Below, piece after piece: positions 1 to 12,301 of a DNA stretch of 64,000 nt (the stretch's first letter is position 1; each line of letters starts with the position of its first letter). The notes below the pieces were generated by a model. The model ran no database searches. It worked only from the letters and a program-made list of their open reading frames with translations, and was not told where the DNA came from. Source of the stretch: Glandiceps talaboti (lineage: Eukaryota > Hemichordata > Enteropneusta > Spengelidae); the NCBI RefSeq assembly GCF_964340395.1, contig NC_135549.1, positions 34,965,832 through 35,029,831 on the forward strand. The letters run 5' to 3'. Position numbers and translations under genes: made by a program.

Positions 1-104
1 ATTTTTTTGAAAGTGTAATGTATTATTTATTTATTTATTTCTTGTTTTGTTTTTGTTATCTGATGAAATAAATTTCAATTCAATTCAAATTTCAATTCAA
101 TTCA
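1..104 (+). repeat. Retroposon 3' tail fragment
   Basis: The stretch reads TGAAAGTGTA, T-rich DNA, then TTGTTATCTGATGAAATAAA followed by TTCAA-type repeats. A second copy of the same tail, with a TTCA-type repeat, lies at 38206-38325. Both sit inside family A repeats, so this is the 3' end of a short retroposon (LINE or SINE) that inserts there. Confidence 0.55.
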
Positions 105-855
105 AATGTACACGACATGATGATCCCATCTGTGATATGCAAATTAGCTATAAAAATGTGTCTTTTTGGTCAAAAATCTTTAATTCCAAAACTACTGAGT
201 AGATATGACTGAAATTTAATGGGGATCATGCACCTGGGGGTGTATAGATGAAGAAATATCGAGCAAATAATAATCTCATCAGCAATATGCAAATTAGGTG
301 TAAAAATGTGAATTTTCGTTAAAAACTAAAGTACTTAGTCAATGAGACTAAAATTTAATGAAATGTTTCTAGAAGTGTTATTCTGCAGATTTTCTTCAAA
401 ACATTTTGATATAATTGGCCCTAGCAACCATGGCCATGCCCTTAGCAACAACCAAATGGCAGTTGTTTTGGTTAAATAACATCTGGTAGGCAAGTGAGTA
501 AACATTCAAAAAATGTATGCAAATATCCCTAGCAACCGTGACTACGCCCATAGCAACAGCCAAATGATGCATTTCACAAAGATAACAGGGATTCTTAGAC
601 AAGTGAACAAACATTCAAAAGTGTATGTAAATATGCCTAGCAAAAAGACCACGCCCATGGCAACAGCCAAGTGAATAAACATTTCAAAAATGTATGTAAA
701 TGTACCTAGCAACAAGACCACACCCATAGCAACAGCCAAATGATCACATATATTGCAAAAATAACAGGGATTAATAGAAAAATGAATGAACATTCAAAAA
801 ATGTATGCAAATATGTCTAGCAACATGACCAAGCCCATAGCAACAGCCAAAAGAT
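105..855 (+). mobile_element. Family A hairpin-ended element, core fragment
   Basis: This is a partial copy of the family seen whole at 4006-5385. It has the leader with ATGCAAATTAG and then four tandem core units of the type CCTAGCAACAAGACCACGCC / CATAGCAACAGCCAAATGAT. It is cut on the left by a retroposon tail and on the right by the 49 bp array, so both ends are missing. It has no coding capacity. Confidence 0.7.
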
Positions 856-3640
856 ACTGATCTATGTAAGTCTATATGGTACATTCCAATCAATCAGTTA
901 CTCTACTGATCTATGTAAGTCTATGCGGTACATTCCAATCAATCAGTTACTCTACTGATCTATGTAACTTCTATATGGTACATTCCAATCAATCAGTTAC
1001 TCTACTGATCTATGTAAGTCTATATGGTACATTCCAATCAATCAGTTACTCTACTGATCTATGTAAGTCTATATGGTACATTCCAATCAATCAGTTACTC
1101 TATGTGTGTAAGTCTATATGGTACATTCCAATCAATCAGTTACTCTACTGATCTATATAAGTCTATATGGTACATTGCAATCAATAAGTTACTCTACTGA
1201 TCTACGTAAGTCTATATTCCAATCAATCAGTTACTCTACTGATCTATGTAAGTCTATATGGTACATTCCAATCAATCAGTTACTCTACTGATCTATGTAA
1301 GTCTATACGGTACATTCCAATCAATCAGTTATTCTACTGATCTACGTAAGTCTATACGGTACATTCCAATCAATCAGTTACTCTACTGATCTATGTAAGT
1401 CTGTATGGTACATTCCAATCAATCAGTTACTCTACTGATCTATGTAAGTCTATACGGTACATTCCAATCAATCAGTTACTCTACTGGTCTATGTAAGTCT
1501 ATACGGTACATTCCAATCAATCAGTTACTCTACTGATCTATGTAAGTCTATATGGTACATTCCAATCAATCAGTTACTCTACTGGTCTATGTAAGTCTAT
1601 ACGGTACATTCCAATCAATCAGTTACTCTACTGATCTATGTAAGTCTATATGGTACATTCCAATCAATAAGTTACTCTACTGATCTATGTAAGTCTATAT
1701 GGTACATTCCAATCAATCAGTTACTCTACTGATCTATGTAAGTCTATATGGTACATTCCAATCAATCAGTTACTCTACTGATCTATGTAAGTCTATATGG
1801 TACATTCCAATCAATCAGTTACTCTACTGATCTATGTAAGTCTATATGGTACATTCCAATCAGTAAGTTACTCTACTGATCTATGTAAGTCTGTATGGTA
1901 CATTCCAATCAATCAGTTACTCTACTGATCTATGTAAGTCTATATGGTACATTGCAATCAATAAGTTACTCTACTGATCTACGTAAGTCTATATTCCAAT
2001 CAATCAGTTAATCTACTGATCTATGTAAGTCTGTATGGTACATTCCAATCAATCAGTTACTCTACTGATCTATGTAAGTCTATATGGTACATTGCAATCA
2101 ATAAGTTACTCTACTGATCTACGTAAGTCTATATTCCAATCAATCAGTTACTCTACTGATCTATGTAAGTCTATATGGTACATTCCAATCAATCAGTTAC
2201 TCTACTGATCTATGTAAGTCTATATGGTACATTCCAATCAATCAGTTACTCTACTGATCTATGTAAGTCTATGCGGTACATTCCAATCAATCAGTTACTC
2301 TACTGATCTATGTAAGTCTGTATGGTACATTCCAATCAATCAGTTACTCTACTGATCTATGTAATTCTATATGGTACTTTCCAATCAATCACTTACTCTA
2401 CTGATCTATGTAAGTCTATATGGTACATTCCAATCAATCAGTTACTCTACTGATCTATGTAAGTCTATATGGTACATTCCAATCAATCAGTTACTCTACT
2501 GATCTATGTAAGTCTATATGGTACATTCCAATCAATCAGTTACCCTACTGATCTATGTAAGTCTATATGGTACATTCCAATCAATAATTTACTCTACTGA
2601 TCTATGTAAGTCTATATGGTACATTCCAATCAATCAGTTACTCTACTGATCTATGTAAGTCTATAGGGTACATTCCAATCAATCAGTTACTGTACTGGTC
2701 TATGTAAGTCTATATGGTACATTCCAATCAATCAGTTACTGTACTGGTCTATGTAAGTCTATATGGTACATTCCAATCAATCAGTTACTGTACTGGTCTA
2801 TGTAAGTCTATATGGTACATTCCAATCAATCAGTTACTCTACTGGTCTATGTAAGTCTATATGGTACATTCCAATCAATCAGTTACTGTACTGGTCTATG
2901 TAAGTCTATATGGTACATTCCAATCAATCAGTTACTCTACTGATCTATGTAAGTCTATATGGTACATTCCAATCAATCAGTTACTCTACTGATCTATGTA
3001 AGTCTATATGGTACATTCCAATCAATCAGTTACCCTACTGATCTATGTAAGTCTATATGGTACATTCCAATCAATAATTTACTCTACTGATCTATGTAAG
3101 TCTATATGGTACATTCCAATCAATCAGTTACTCTACTGATCTATGTAAGTCTATATGGTACATTCCAATCAATCAGTTACTCTACTGATCTATGTAAGTC
3201 TATATGGTACATTCCAATCAATCAGTTACCCTACTGATCTATGTAAGTCTATATGGTACATTCCAATCAATAATTTACTCTACTGATCTATGTAAGTCTA
3301 TATGGTACATTCCAATCAATCAGTTACTCTACTGATCTATGTAAGTCTATATGGTACATTCCAATCAATCAGTTACTCTACTGATCTATGTAAGTCTACA
3401 TGTATATGATACATTCCACTGTATCAGTTACTCTACTGATCTATGTAAGTCTATATGGTACATTCCACTGTATCAGTTACTCTACTGATCTATGTAAGTC
3501 TATATGGTACATTCCACTGTATCAGTTACTCTATGTGTGCGTGTAAGTCTATATGATACATTTACATCAAAACATTCCTATCGATCGAACACTCTATGTG
3601 TGCAAGTCTATTTTGTACATTTAGGTCAAAATATTCCAAT
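856..3640. repeat. 49 bp minisatellite, about 54 units
   Basis: The unit includes TCTATGTAAGTCTATATGGT and ATTCCAATCAATCAGTTACT. Successive starts at 861 and 910 give a 49 base period. Units stay near-identical to about 3400 and then decay up to the CDC123 exon at 3652. Every unit carries GTAAGT, a perfect U1-type donor hexamer. Variants with ACGTAAGT, a shortened unit (TATATTCC) and ATAATTT recur in blocks, which shows segmental amplification. Confidence 0.95.
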
Positions 3641-3651
3641 CTCCTTTGTAG

Positions 3652-3747
3652 GTTCCTCACTTCCCAGAGTTCAACACCAAAGTGAAAGAAGCAATAGAAG
3701 AACTTGGTGGAAATGTCTTTGTAAAACTAAACTGGAGTTCACCAAGG
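3652..3747 (+). CDS. CDC123: CDC123 window exon 1
   Basis: This exon has 32 codons in phase 0. It starts after a TTTGTAG acceptor and ends at the strong donor AGG|GTAAGT. It reads VPHFPEF, then [11 protein letters not shown], then VKLNWSSPR. This is the segment that in human CDC123 reads PEFPEF...KLNWSAPR, where the N-terminal domain leads into the ATP-grasp core. The polypyrimidine stretch before the acceptor is made of degenerate units of the 49 bp tandem array to its left. Start and end were chosen from the homology plus the consensus splice sites. The upstream exons are not in the window. Confidence 0.93.
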
Positions 3748-4005
3748 GTAAGTTGTCATCTAGTCTTGGTTACCCAGACTCTCGCCACTTGGGGCTCTGC
3801 CTACGAGACCTCCGCAAGCAAGAGTCTGGGGAAACAAGATTCCAACTGGCCCATATATGCAGGAAGTAGCTTCTAGAGCAGTGCATGCTGGGGAATACGT
3901 CACGTCCAATATTGCATGCTAAACTATTTAGGTACTTTCCCAACAGGTTATCACATCTCAAGTGAGGGATACATCTTAATTACAACAACATACCTTGTAA
4001 GCCCA
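3748..4005 (+). other. Start of CDC123 intron 1, no feature seen
   Basis: This is intron DNA after the exon 1 donor. It contains a short segment with CCAGACTCTCGCCACTTGGG, but I see no second copy, coding frame or RNA gene in it. Confidence 0.4.
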
Positions 4006-5385
4006 TTTTTAGCACAATTTAACTGAGGTTCAGTAGTGCTGTAGGGATCGCCTGGCATCTGCTTGTCTGTGTGTGTGTGTAAACAACTTAAAGTCAAAAA
4101 CCGCTGAACCGATTGCCATGATATTTGGTGGGTCCATTACCTTGAGTGTCTAGTTGGGAAATTTTTCAAATCAAAATGATTGCATCACAGGTGTCTGATT
4201 TGGGTCAAAAACTGTGATTTTTGGTCTAAAAACTTATACTCAGAAACTACTGGGCAGATTGGTGCGAAATTTGGTGGGAACATTCTTAAGGGGGTGTAAA
4301 GTAAGATTTGTTCATGACATGATGATTCCATCGGTAATATGCAAATTAGGGCTAAAAATGTGTCTTTTTGCTTAAAAAACTATAATTCCAAACTACTGAG
4401 CAGATTGGGCTGAAATTTAATGTGAATGCATCTAGGGATGTATGGACGAAGAAATATTAAGCATACAATGATTCGATGAGTGATATGCAAATTAGGTGTA
4501 AAAATGTTCATTTTTGGTCTAAAACTTATATCTCAAAAAGTACTTGGTCAGTGAGTCTGAAACTGAGCGAGATATTTCTGAAAGTGTTATTCTGCAGATT
4601 TTCTTTAAAACATTTTGACAAAGTTGGCCCTAGCAATCATGACCACGCCCTTAGCAACAACCGAATGGAAGTATATTTTGGTCAAATAACAACATCATCT
4701 GGTAGGCAAGTGAGTAAACATTCAAAAAATGTATGCAAATATCCCTAACAACCTTGACCACGTCCATAGCAACAGCCAAACATTTCACAAAGATAACAGG
4801 GATTAATAGACAATTAAATAAACATTCATAAAATGTATGTAAATTTGCCTAGCGACAAGAACACGCCCTTAGCAACAGCCAAATAATGACGTATATTGCA
4901 AAGATAACAACAGTAATGGAAAGACAAATAAATATACATTCAACAAATGTATGCAAATGTGCCTAGCAACAAGACCATGCCCAGAGCAACAACCAAATGA
5001 TCACATATATTGCGAAGATAACAACGGGGATTAATAGACAATTGAATAAACATTCAACAAATGTATGTAAATATGCCTAGCAACAAGACCATGCCCATAG
5101 CAACAGCCAAATGATCACGTATATTGCAAAGATAATATCAGGAATTCAAACACAAGTAAACAAAAACATACACAAATGTATGCAAATATATCTAACAACA
5201 TGACCACGCCCATAGCAATAGCCAAATGATAGCATATATCGTAAAGATAGCAACATGGTTGGATAGGCAACTGGATAGTCATTCAGCAAATGAACACCTG
5301 TTGTTAGCATGTACTAGCATATGGATAAACATTTTTAAAAACTGTACAGTTGTGCTACAATGCCATTGGCGGTATTTTTTAAATT
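4006..5385 (+). mobile_element. Family A hairpin-ended (Helentron-like) element, near-complete
   Basis: The left end is TTTTTAGCAC then AACTGAGGTTCAGTAGTGCT, an imperfect hairpin. A TG-rich run follows, then a conserved leader (CCGATTGCCATGATATTTGG), then about five tandem core units of roughly 110-120 bp (CCTAGCAACAAGACCACGCC). The right end is CTGTACAGTTGTGCTA, complementary to the left TAGCACAACTG, then a short hairpin CAATGCCATTG and a T-rich stretch. There is no coding frame. Known relatives in architecture are HINE/DINE-1 and bivalve pearl elements, which are non-autonomous Helentrons. The class is an inference from layout only. Confidence 0.7.
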
Positions 5386-5985
5386 CTAGTGATGTTGACC
5401 ATGGTTTTGTCTCCATATGAATTACTTGTACATGGTTGTCGGGGCAATTTCTTCGGATTTCTCTCATTTGACATAGCACTGAAGGTATCATGATGCCAAA
5501 ATCTACATAGGCTCACTAACTAGACATGTACAGTCCACGGATGCATTTAAAAAATAACACTGCAGAATGCTAATTGTCTCCTGTAAACAACATGAATTGT
5601 TCGATCGCTTTTGAGCTAGGACATCACGATTTTGACATGTACATGTACATGTATAGTAGACACTGTCAAAATCCACCAACCGAAGGTACTAGGTTCAAAA
5701 CTAGACAACCTTTGGCCCTATAACGTGAAACGTATTATAGTAAACCAGAAATCGATGCAAGTCTTGCATTTGACACGAAATCCCAATTTCATCAAAACTT
5801 ATGAGATCATGTTTACGGAGCACACAGACATCAGGAAATTCTACAAAAGTGGGCAATGTGTAACAACGTGATTTTTACTCAACACAACCTTTCTTTGGGA
5901 ATTATTTGGTTTAAACATGAACCTATAATTATATAAATGTATGGTTTAAATTGGTCCCGAATAACTCAAATAGTACTTGAACCAC
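5386..5985. other. Intron 1 DNA, nothing recognised
   Basis: This stretch is unique-looking AT-rich intron sequence with no convincing frame, RNA gene or repeat match inside the window. Confidence 0.4.
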
Positions 5986-6880
5986 TTTTTAGTCCCCGCG
6001 GACGAAGTCCGGAACGGGGACTTATGGATTGGGTTCCGTCTGTCCGTGCGTCCGTCCGTCCGTCCGTCCGTCCGTCCGTCCGCAGCTGTTTCTTGGAGAT
6101 GCCTGGACCGATTTTTTTCAAACTTGGTACAGGGGCAACATACTATGGCATACATATGCACGTCAATTTGTTTTATGATACGATCCAATATGGCCGCCTA
6201 GCAATTTTGTTTGCGAATAACTTAGACATGATTTAACAGATCTCATTCAAAGTTGGTATTAGGACAGTGTTCTATGACATACATGTGCATATTCATTGTT
6301 GTCATGATACGATCCAATATGGCCGCCTAGCAGCCATTTTGTTTGTGAATTTTCATGTTCAAAGCCATAACTCAGACATGCTTGAACAGATCTCATTCAA
6401 AGTTGGTATTAGGACAGTGTTCTATGACATCCATGTGCATATCCATTTTCATTGTGATACGATCCAATATGGCTGCCTGGCAGCCATTTTGTTTGCAAAT
6501 TTTCATGTCCAAAGCCATAACTCAGACATGCTTGAATATATCTCATTCAAAGTTGGTATTAGGACAGTGTTCTATGACATACATGTGCATATCCATTTTC
6601 GTCGTGATACGATCCAATATGGCTGCCTGGCAGCCATTTTGTTTGTGAATTTTCCATGTCCAAAGCCATAACTCAGACTCCATTTTCATCGTGATATGAT
6701 CCCCCATACCCAACCAATCCTTTATTGTTGGAGGCATATTCCATGTCCAACAAGCACACACAACATATCTAAGTCTGTTTGTTTTAGGTTCACAAATGTT
6801 GTTGCGTGATCAGAGTAGTGATAGTTCCTTAAAACCCAATTATAGCGGGGACTATGTCATTCTCAATGACTTGTTCTTTA
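5986..6880 (+). mobile_element. Family B hairpin-ended (pearl/Helentron-like) element
   Basis: The left end is TTTTTAGTCCCCGCGGACGA then AGTCCGGAACGGGGACTTAT, which folds into a hairpin (AGTCCCCG with CGGGGACT). A run of nine TCCG/TCTG tetranucleotides follows, then CAAACTTGGTAC, then three core units of 150 bp (starts 6241, 6391, 6541) with ACATACATGTGCATATCC and GATCCAATATGGC. The right end is AGCGGGGACTATGTCATT, complementary to the left hairpin arm, then GTCATTCTCAATGAC and TTGTT. It is non-coding. The layout matches pearl/HINE elements (tetranucleotide run plus tandem core plus 3' hairpin). Confidence 0.72.
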
Positions 6881-7450
6881 GATAAATTAGTTTGCAGCCA
6901 AAATTTACACAGTACTGGGTGTCTGTGTTGATCAGTTATGGTGAAAGTGATTTTAAACCATCATGCTGAAAATAAGTATTGCATCAGTTATATTGCACCT
7001 TGGCATGTTTGCCAGTGATGAACAGCTGCTACACACACCTAGATCTAGATACCAGTGGACATGGACATTTAAGATGATGTGACATCACAAGCAGGGAGTT
7101 TTCCCAGCATCCTTTGAGGCAAACATTCCCAACATGCTGGCACACAGTGAGGCTCAACATAGCAGAATTTTGACATGTCAAAGTCACATAACTTTATTAT
7201 GTTTCATTTTATTTCTAAAAATTCACATACATATCAGTTAAAAACATGAAGGTAAGCTATCTAAAAGTGCAAATGTATTTGATTGGACCTTTCCTTTTTT
7301 TAATATACACATTCAGATTTCCTGTACTACAATTACACAGCCTTCTGTGATATCCAGCACCCCCTGAAAAAAAACTGAGGGTATTCAATACATATCTGTG
7401 TAAATAACTGCTTACAAGCAAATTAGTGTGTGTTTTTTTTGTGTGTGTAG
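6881..7450. other. Intron 1 end, nothing recognised
   Basis: This is AT-rich intron sequence up to the exon 2 acceptor. I see no repeat copies or frames of note. Confidence 0.4.
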
Positions 7451-7557
7451 GATGCCACGTGGATTGCATTTAATGGGTCTCTCAAATGTAGCTGTCCTAA
7501 TGATATATATCTGTTATTGAAGAGTTCTGATTATGTTACCCATGATTTAACAAAGCC
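7451..7557 (+). CDS. CDC123: CDC123 window exon 2
   Basis: This exon has 35 codons plus two bases, with acceptor GTGTGTGTAG and donor GCC|GTAAGT. It begins [13 protein letters not shown] and ends [15 protein letters not shown]. Human CDC123 has DAYWIAMNSSLKC...LLFKSSDFITRDFTQ at the same place, so spacing and order are preserved. The last two bases (CC) join the first G of the next exon to make the conserved proline. The 3.7 kb intron before it holds two hairpin-ended repeat elements. A T-rich tract with TG repeats serves as the polypyrimidine region. Confidence 0.94.
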
Positions 7558-7889
7558 GTAAGTACTCAGTGTGTTTACAACTACTTGTACATGCATCACA
7601 ACACAGTGAGCACAAACCCACAGTCAAACCTATGTTTACCCTGAAAGACTTTTGGCTCAGTGTTTGTAGAAAATTCATGACCCAACCAAAGTGTAGTCTT
7701 ATGATACAAATTACTATGGATAATATGTTCATGTCAAATAGTTTCCCTTGCTCTGTGTTTATGGTATCATTTACAAATGAAATGCATAGAAAAAATTTGT
7801 ATTTGCCAGCTTCACTCATATTATAATACAGCCCCCACTGTAAAACACTTGATTTAGCGTCATCATTCTGTCAATAGCTGTTGTTCATT

Positions 7890-8790
7890 GTTACCTTGCG
7901 TAAGGAAGGTTATGTTTTAAAGATATCTGTCCATGTGTGACTGTCTGTGTGTCATGGTGTTCTCAAATACCATTGGCTCAATTAAAATGAGATTTGGTAC
8001 ACATATTTGTTAATGTAATGGCTAGAACTGATGAGGTTTTGGTAAATATTCTATTATTATGTTACTGATGTATTTGCATAAATGATAATTTTCATTAATT
8101 AGGCACTATTCTAGTAGTGCAAGCTGTGAATTTCATATAGTTTTGTAAATCCAGTATTGGTTATAAAGGACAATATGTCCCAGAAAGCTTGTTGACATAG
8201 CTTTTAACCCTAATGAGTAATTGGTATAATTAACAACTTTAAGTAATTAGGCTATCTCAAGAATGCACATTTCACATTCAATGTGATTTGGTACATGTAA
8301 CATCAACCATAACAATTAGGCTGTATCTATCTCTTCAAATTTCATATAATGTGGCACATGCATTGATGATAGTTAATGCAAGTGTTAGATATAGTTTGAT
8401 GATAGTGTTTTTTAATTATGCTCAGTCATTTGCATAATTATTTTTTTCATTAATTATGCAATACCCTGCAGCTTCACGTGTTATATAACTTGGTACATAA
8501 ATTGATGATAACAAAGTTCATGTGTCCTATATTTAAAAGCTTGTTGATGTAACTAGATTCATTTTGCAAATTAATGATTTTTGGTAATTAGGCAATATCT
8601 TATGTGTGCAAGCTTAAAATATCATATAGTTTGGTATAATTGATTGCCAATTAAGGGGGTATATCATGTATATATAGCTATAGTTCAGAATTTAATTTAC
8701 ATTCCAACTATTGATATATGTAGGAACAAAAATCTAAAGGATTTGTCCTTACAGAAGGCATTCAGTTTACATCTGTTGTAACTTATTACA
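7890..8790 (+). repeat. Family D hairpin-start repeat in intron 2
   Basis: It begins with ACCTTGCGTAAGGAAGGT, a small hairpin, followed by CTGTCTGTGTGTC and GGCTCAATTAAAATGA. It then has repeating paragraphs of TTAATTAGGC and TTTGCATAAT with GTACAT. It ends near TCCTTACAGAAGGCATTCAG. A related copy lies at 9205-12440, and a copy of the terminal motif is at 60710. It has no frame. The shape resembles the hairpin-ended families A-C. Confidence 0.5.
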
Positions 8791-8880
8791 GTTATAGCTG
8801 ACAGGGAAAGTATAGATTTCCTACCGTATATGTCAGATGGTCAAAGTAATATGTTCTGTTATACTGTGTTTATATGACAG

Positions 8881-8929
8881 GTTTTCATGTTGTTTGGATG
8901 CCGAAGAAGAAACTAATGTGCAATATGAG
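8881..8929 (+). CDS. CDC123: CDC123 window exon 3
   Basis: This is a short exon of 49 bases: one base completing the split proline codon and 16 further codons reading FSCCLDAEEETNVQYE. It aligns with the human FIHCTDDSPDPCIEYE segment, which is the variable linker before LVLRKW. The acceptor is TATATGACAG and the donor is GAG|GTATTT, which is weaker than the others. Phases on both sides (2 then 0) fit the neighbouring exons exactly, which is the main support for such a short piece. Confidence 0.88.
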
Positions 8930-9204
8930 GTATTTATTTCTGTATCTCTAGACTGTACATGTATGTAATATTGTATTCTGTAATTTTAGGGTTCTCAGTC
9001 TTCCAACATAATTTATATTTAATTTGCATATCGTAGTGAATGTTTCAGCTTTGCACAATAATGGCAAGTATTTAATAAACCATGAATTTCATACACCAGT
9101 AATTTCCCTCTCTGCTTTATTACAGCCATTTCAATCTGATGAAAATCTGATGTGGTGAAAGCAGCTAAATGTTTTATTTACCTCTATTTTCCATATTTCC
9201 ATCA

Positions 9205-10145
9205 TTTTTACCTCCCATTAGGGTACTGGAGGTAATAAATACTTGGGATGTCTGTCTGTGTGTCTGTCATGCGTCCGTCCGTCTGTGTGTGTGTGTGTCT
9301 GTGTCACCATTTTTTAAAAAACAGCTGGCTCAATTATAATGAAATTTAGTACCTATAATGTTTGGGGTAATGGCTAGACCTGATTAGTTTTTGAGTGAGA
9401 TCTGTTCGTGTTAATTAGGGAAATTTGCATAACAATGAAATCAACTAATTAAGCAATATCTTAAGAATGCATACTTTAAATTCAATATATTCAATATTTA
9501 GTACATACGTTAACCATAAGAAAACATATATGTCCTATCAAGTTTGTTGATGTACCTTACAGTGTTAATGAATAATTTGCATAATTAATGATTTTCAGTT
9601 ATTAGGCTATATCTTACGACTGCATACTTCAATTTCAATACAATTCAGTACACACGTTAACCATAACAAATTGTGTATGTCCTATAAAGTTTGTTGATGT
9701 ACCTTACAGTGTTAATGAATAATGTGCATAATTAATGAGTATTGGTAATTAGGCGCTATCTTAAGACTGCATACTTGAATTTCAATACAATTTAGTACAT
9801 ACATTAAACATAACAGAGTGCACATCTCCTATAAAAGTTGTTGATTTCCTTAAAGATTTAGTGAATAATTTGCATAATTAATGATTTTAGGTAACTAGGC
9901 TGTATCTTAAAAATACAAGCTTCAAATTTCGTATAATATGGTACATATATCAACCATAATAATGTGCACCGTCCTATGAAGTTTGTTGCTACAACTTTTA
10001 CCTTTTAATGAGTATTTTGAATAATGAACGATATTCAGTAATTAAGCAGTATCATGCACTCTTCAAATTCCGTATAATTTGGCTCATACATTAACCTAAG
10101 AAAGCACGCTTGGGCAAAAAAGCCTGTTACCATAGTTTTTTTAGT
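9205..10145 (+). repeat. Family D repeat, second copy
   Basis: The left end is TTTTACCTCCCATTAGGGTA then CTGGAGGTAATAAAT, a hairpin with ACCTCC and GGAGGT arms. TCTG and TCCG tetranucleotides follow, then GGCTCAATTATAATGA and several ~130 bp paragraphs ending AATTAATGA. The right part continues at 12302-12440 after the nested foldback, with GGAGGCATTCAGTTTAAATC. It is the same type as 7890-8790. Confidence 0.55.
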
Positions 10146-10149
10146 TTAA

Positions 10150-12301
10150 AGGTGATTCAAAATGCTCACATTCACTATCGCTAATTTGCTAGACGACATG
10201 TTTGTGAAATGCAGTCTGGTTTTAAAACTTTTAAAAAGCGTTTGCAAACACCTTAAAATGACCCTTTTTCAGTCAGTTCCCTTCGGATTTACTTCGAGAG
10301 TTTTCGGGTATTTCCGGTCCCACCTAGACCACAGGATTTTATGACGTCATAAGGAGTAATGGTTAGCACTAAGCCTATGACGAGCGTAGTCACTAGGTGA
10401 ATAAAACTCAACAGCATTGTGAAAAAATACATTGGTAGTGGTTGTAATAGACATCAGTAAACAAAAACTACAGTCTACATGTCTTATTAACCAACATTTA
10501 CCGATATTTACTCACACTTTCTGACTAATTGTCAGTGTCTATGGGTATAAATGCTAAAATATTATGTCCCCATATTATGGCAAAATAAATCAAAACGGCT
10601 AGACTAGATATACATAAACACTTGTAATGTCGCGTGTTTCACCTTTATTGACTTTTATTTATCTGATTTTTTTATTATTTGCCGACAAGAAGCATTACGA
10701 TATACCGTCGTGACGCGTTGACGGCATCCTGCGCCGAGGACGGCATATATTTAGCCCAATAGTATTCGCGTCACCTTTTGAACGGCGCATTTAACAACAA
10801 AGTTAACATATTTCATCTCGAATAAATATACTAGCTATTTGGCTTGTGAACACAAGTTTACGTCTATTATTTTCGGCCAGGGCTGTCTAGGGCGCAATAC
10901 TCTAGTCCGAGTCTGAGACCCATGTAAAACCTCAGAAACTCGCATTCGGATCGGACTGAAAAGAAGTACAAGTAGGTCTCATCGACTTGTTGGGGACTCG
11001 AATTATTACTTGTTTCTATCACTGTATACAGGTGATTATTATATATCGGTAGGTGGGTAGTGTTGTCAAGTTTTGTACAGTCACCACGGCCGCGGCAGTA
11101 AGCTTATACTACTAACTAGGATAGTTCCGCCGATCAAAGCTGAAGCAGTGTATGTACATATGGAATCGGGAGAGCACTTTGTGTCGGGTTGAATTTATCC
11201 ACGTGTTGATATAATCCATATTTATCAATTAGATATATTGTAAAATTCTTCAAGTCGTACAGAAATAACGCCTCTAACTTCAATACAAACCCTGAGAAAT
11301 TGGACCGGACGTGGCTAAGTATCTAGTTGCAGGCTTTCTTTCATAACCATGTGCTGGGGTCACGACCTTGATTGCCGACGTCAATATTGTCCAATCATAT
11401 TTAATATCTTGAACACATCGCGATATTTGATTTGTTGGTTTCCTAAACTGTATACTTCGAATACCATGATTCGTTACAAAATTCTTCTAATGAATATTAA
11501 ATAGGCTCGTTGTATTACGTGATATCGCAACAAGGGAAACCATACAAGTTTTCTTCCAGACGAGTTGCTAAAGTCATGTAAATGACAACACGAAACTTCC
11601 TCAATTCTTTACAATTTTATTGCTGATAATATGGGTAATCTAATAGCTAGTATATTTATTCGAGATAAATGTGTTTACTTTGTTGTTAAATGCGCCGTTC
11701 AAAAGGCGACATCAGCGAGTATAGTCCAGTATAGTATTAGTAGGCTAAAATATGCTGTCGACGCCATACATGTCGAAGATATTGTAATGCTTCTCCTCGG
11801 CAAATAATTTAAAAAAAAAGACATTACAAGTGTTTATGTATATCTAGTCTAGTCGTTTTGATTTATTTTGCCATAATATGGGGACATAATATTTTAGCAT
11901 TTATACCCACAGACACTGACAATTAGTCAGAAAGTGTGAGTAAATATCGGTAAATGTTGGTTAATAAGACATGTAGAGTGTAGTTTTTGTTTACTGATGT
12001 CTATTACAACCACTACCAATGTATTTTTTCACAATGCTGTTGAGTTTTATTCACCTAGTGACTACGCTCGTCATAGGCTTAGTGCTAACCATTACTCCTT
12101 ATGACGTCATAAAATCCCGTGGTCTAGGTGGGACCGGAAATACCCGAAAACTCTCGAAGTAAATCCGAAGGGAACTGACTGAAAAAGGGTCATTTTAAGG
12201 TGTTTGCAGACGCTTTTTAATAGTTTTAAAACCAGAATGTATTTCACAAAAATGTCGTCTAGCAAATTAGCGATAGTGAATGTGAGCATTTTGAATCACC
12301 T
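10150..12301. mobile_element. TTAA-flanked foldback transposon, 2.15 kb
   Basis: The ends are perfect inverted copies beginning AGGTGATTCAAAATGCTCAC and are flanked by TTAA at 10146-10149 and 12302-12305. The arms continue inverted for about 690 bp (10150-10843 and about 11630-12301), leaving an 0.8 kb non-palindromic centre with no usable frame. TTAA duplication is typical of piggyBac and Kolobok families. The class cannot be decided because no transposase is present. It is inserted in the family D repeat. Confidence 0.8.
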
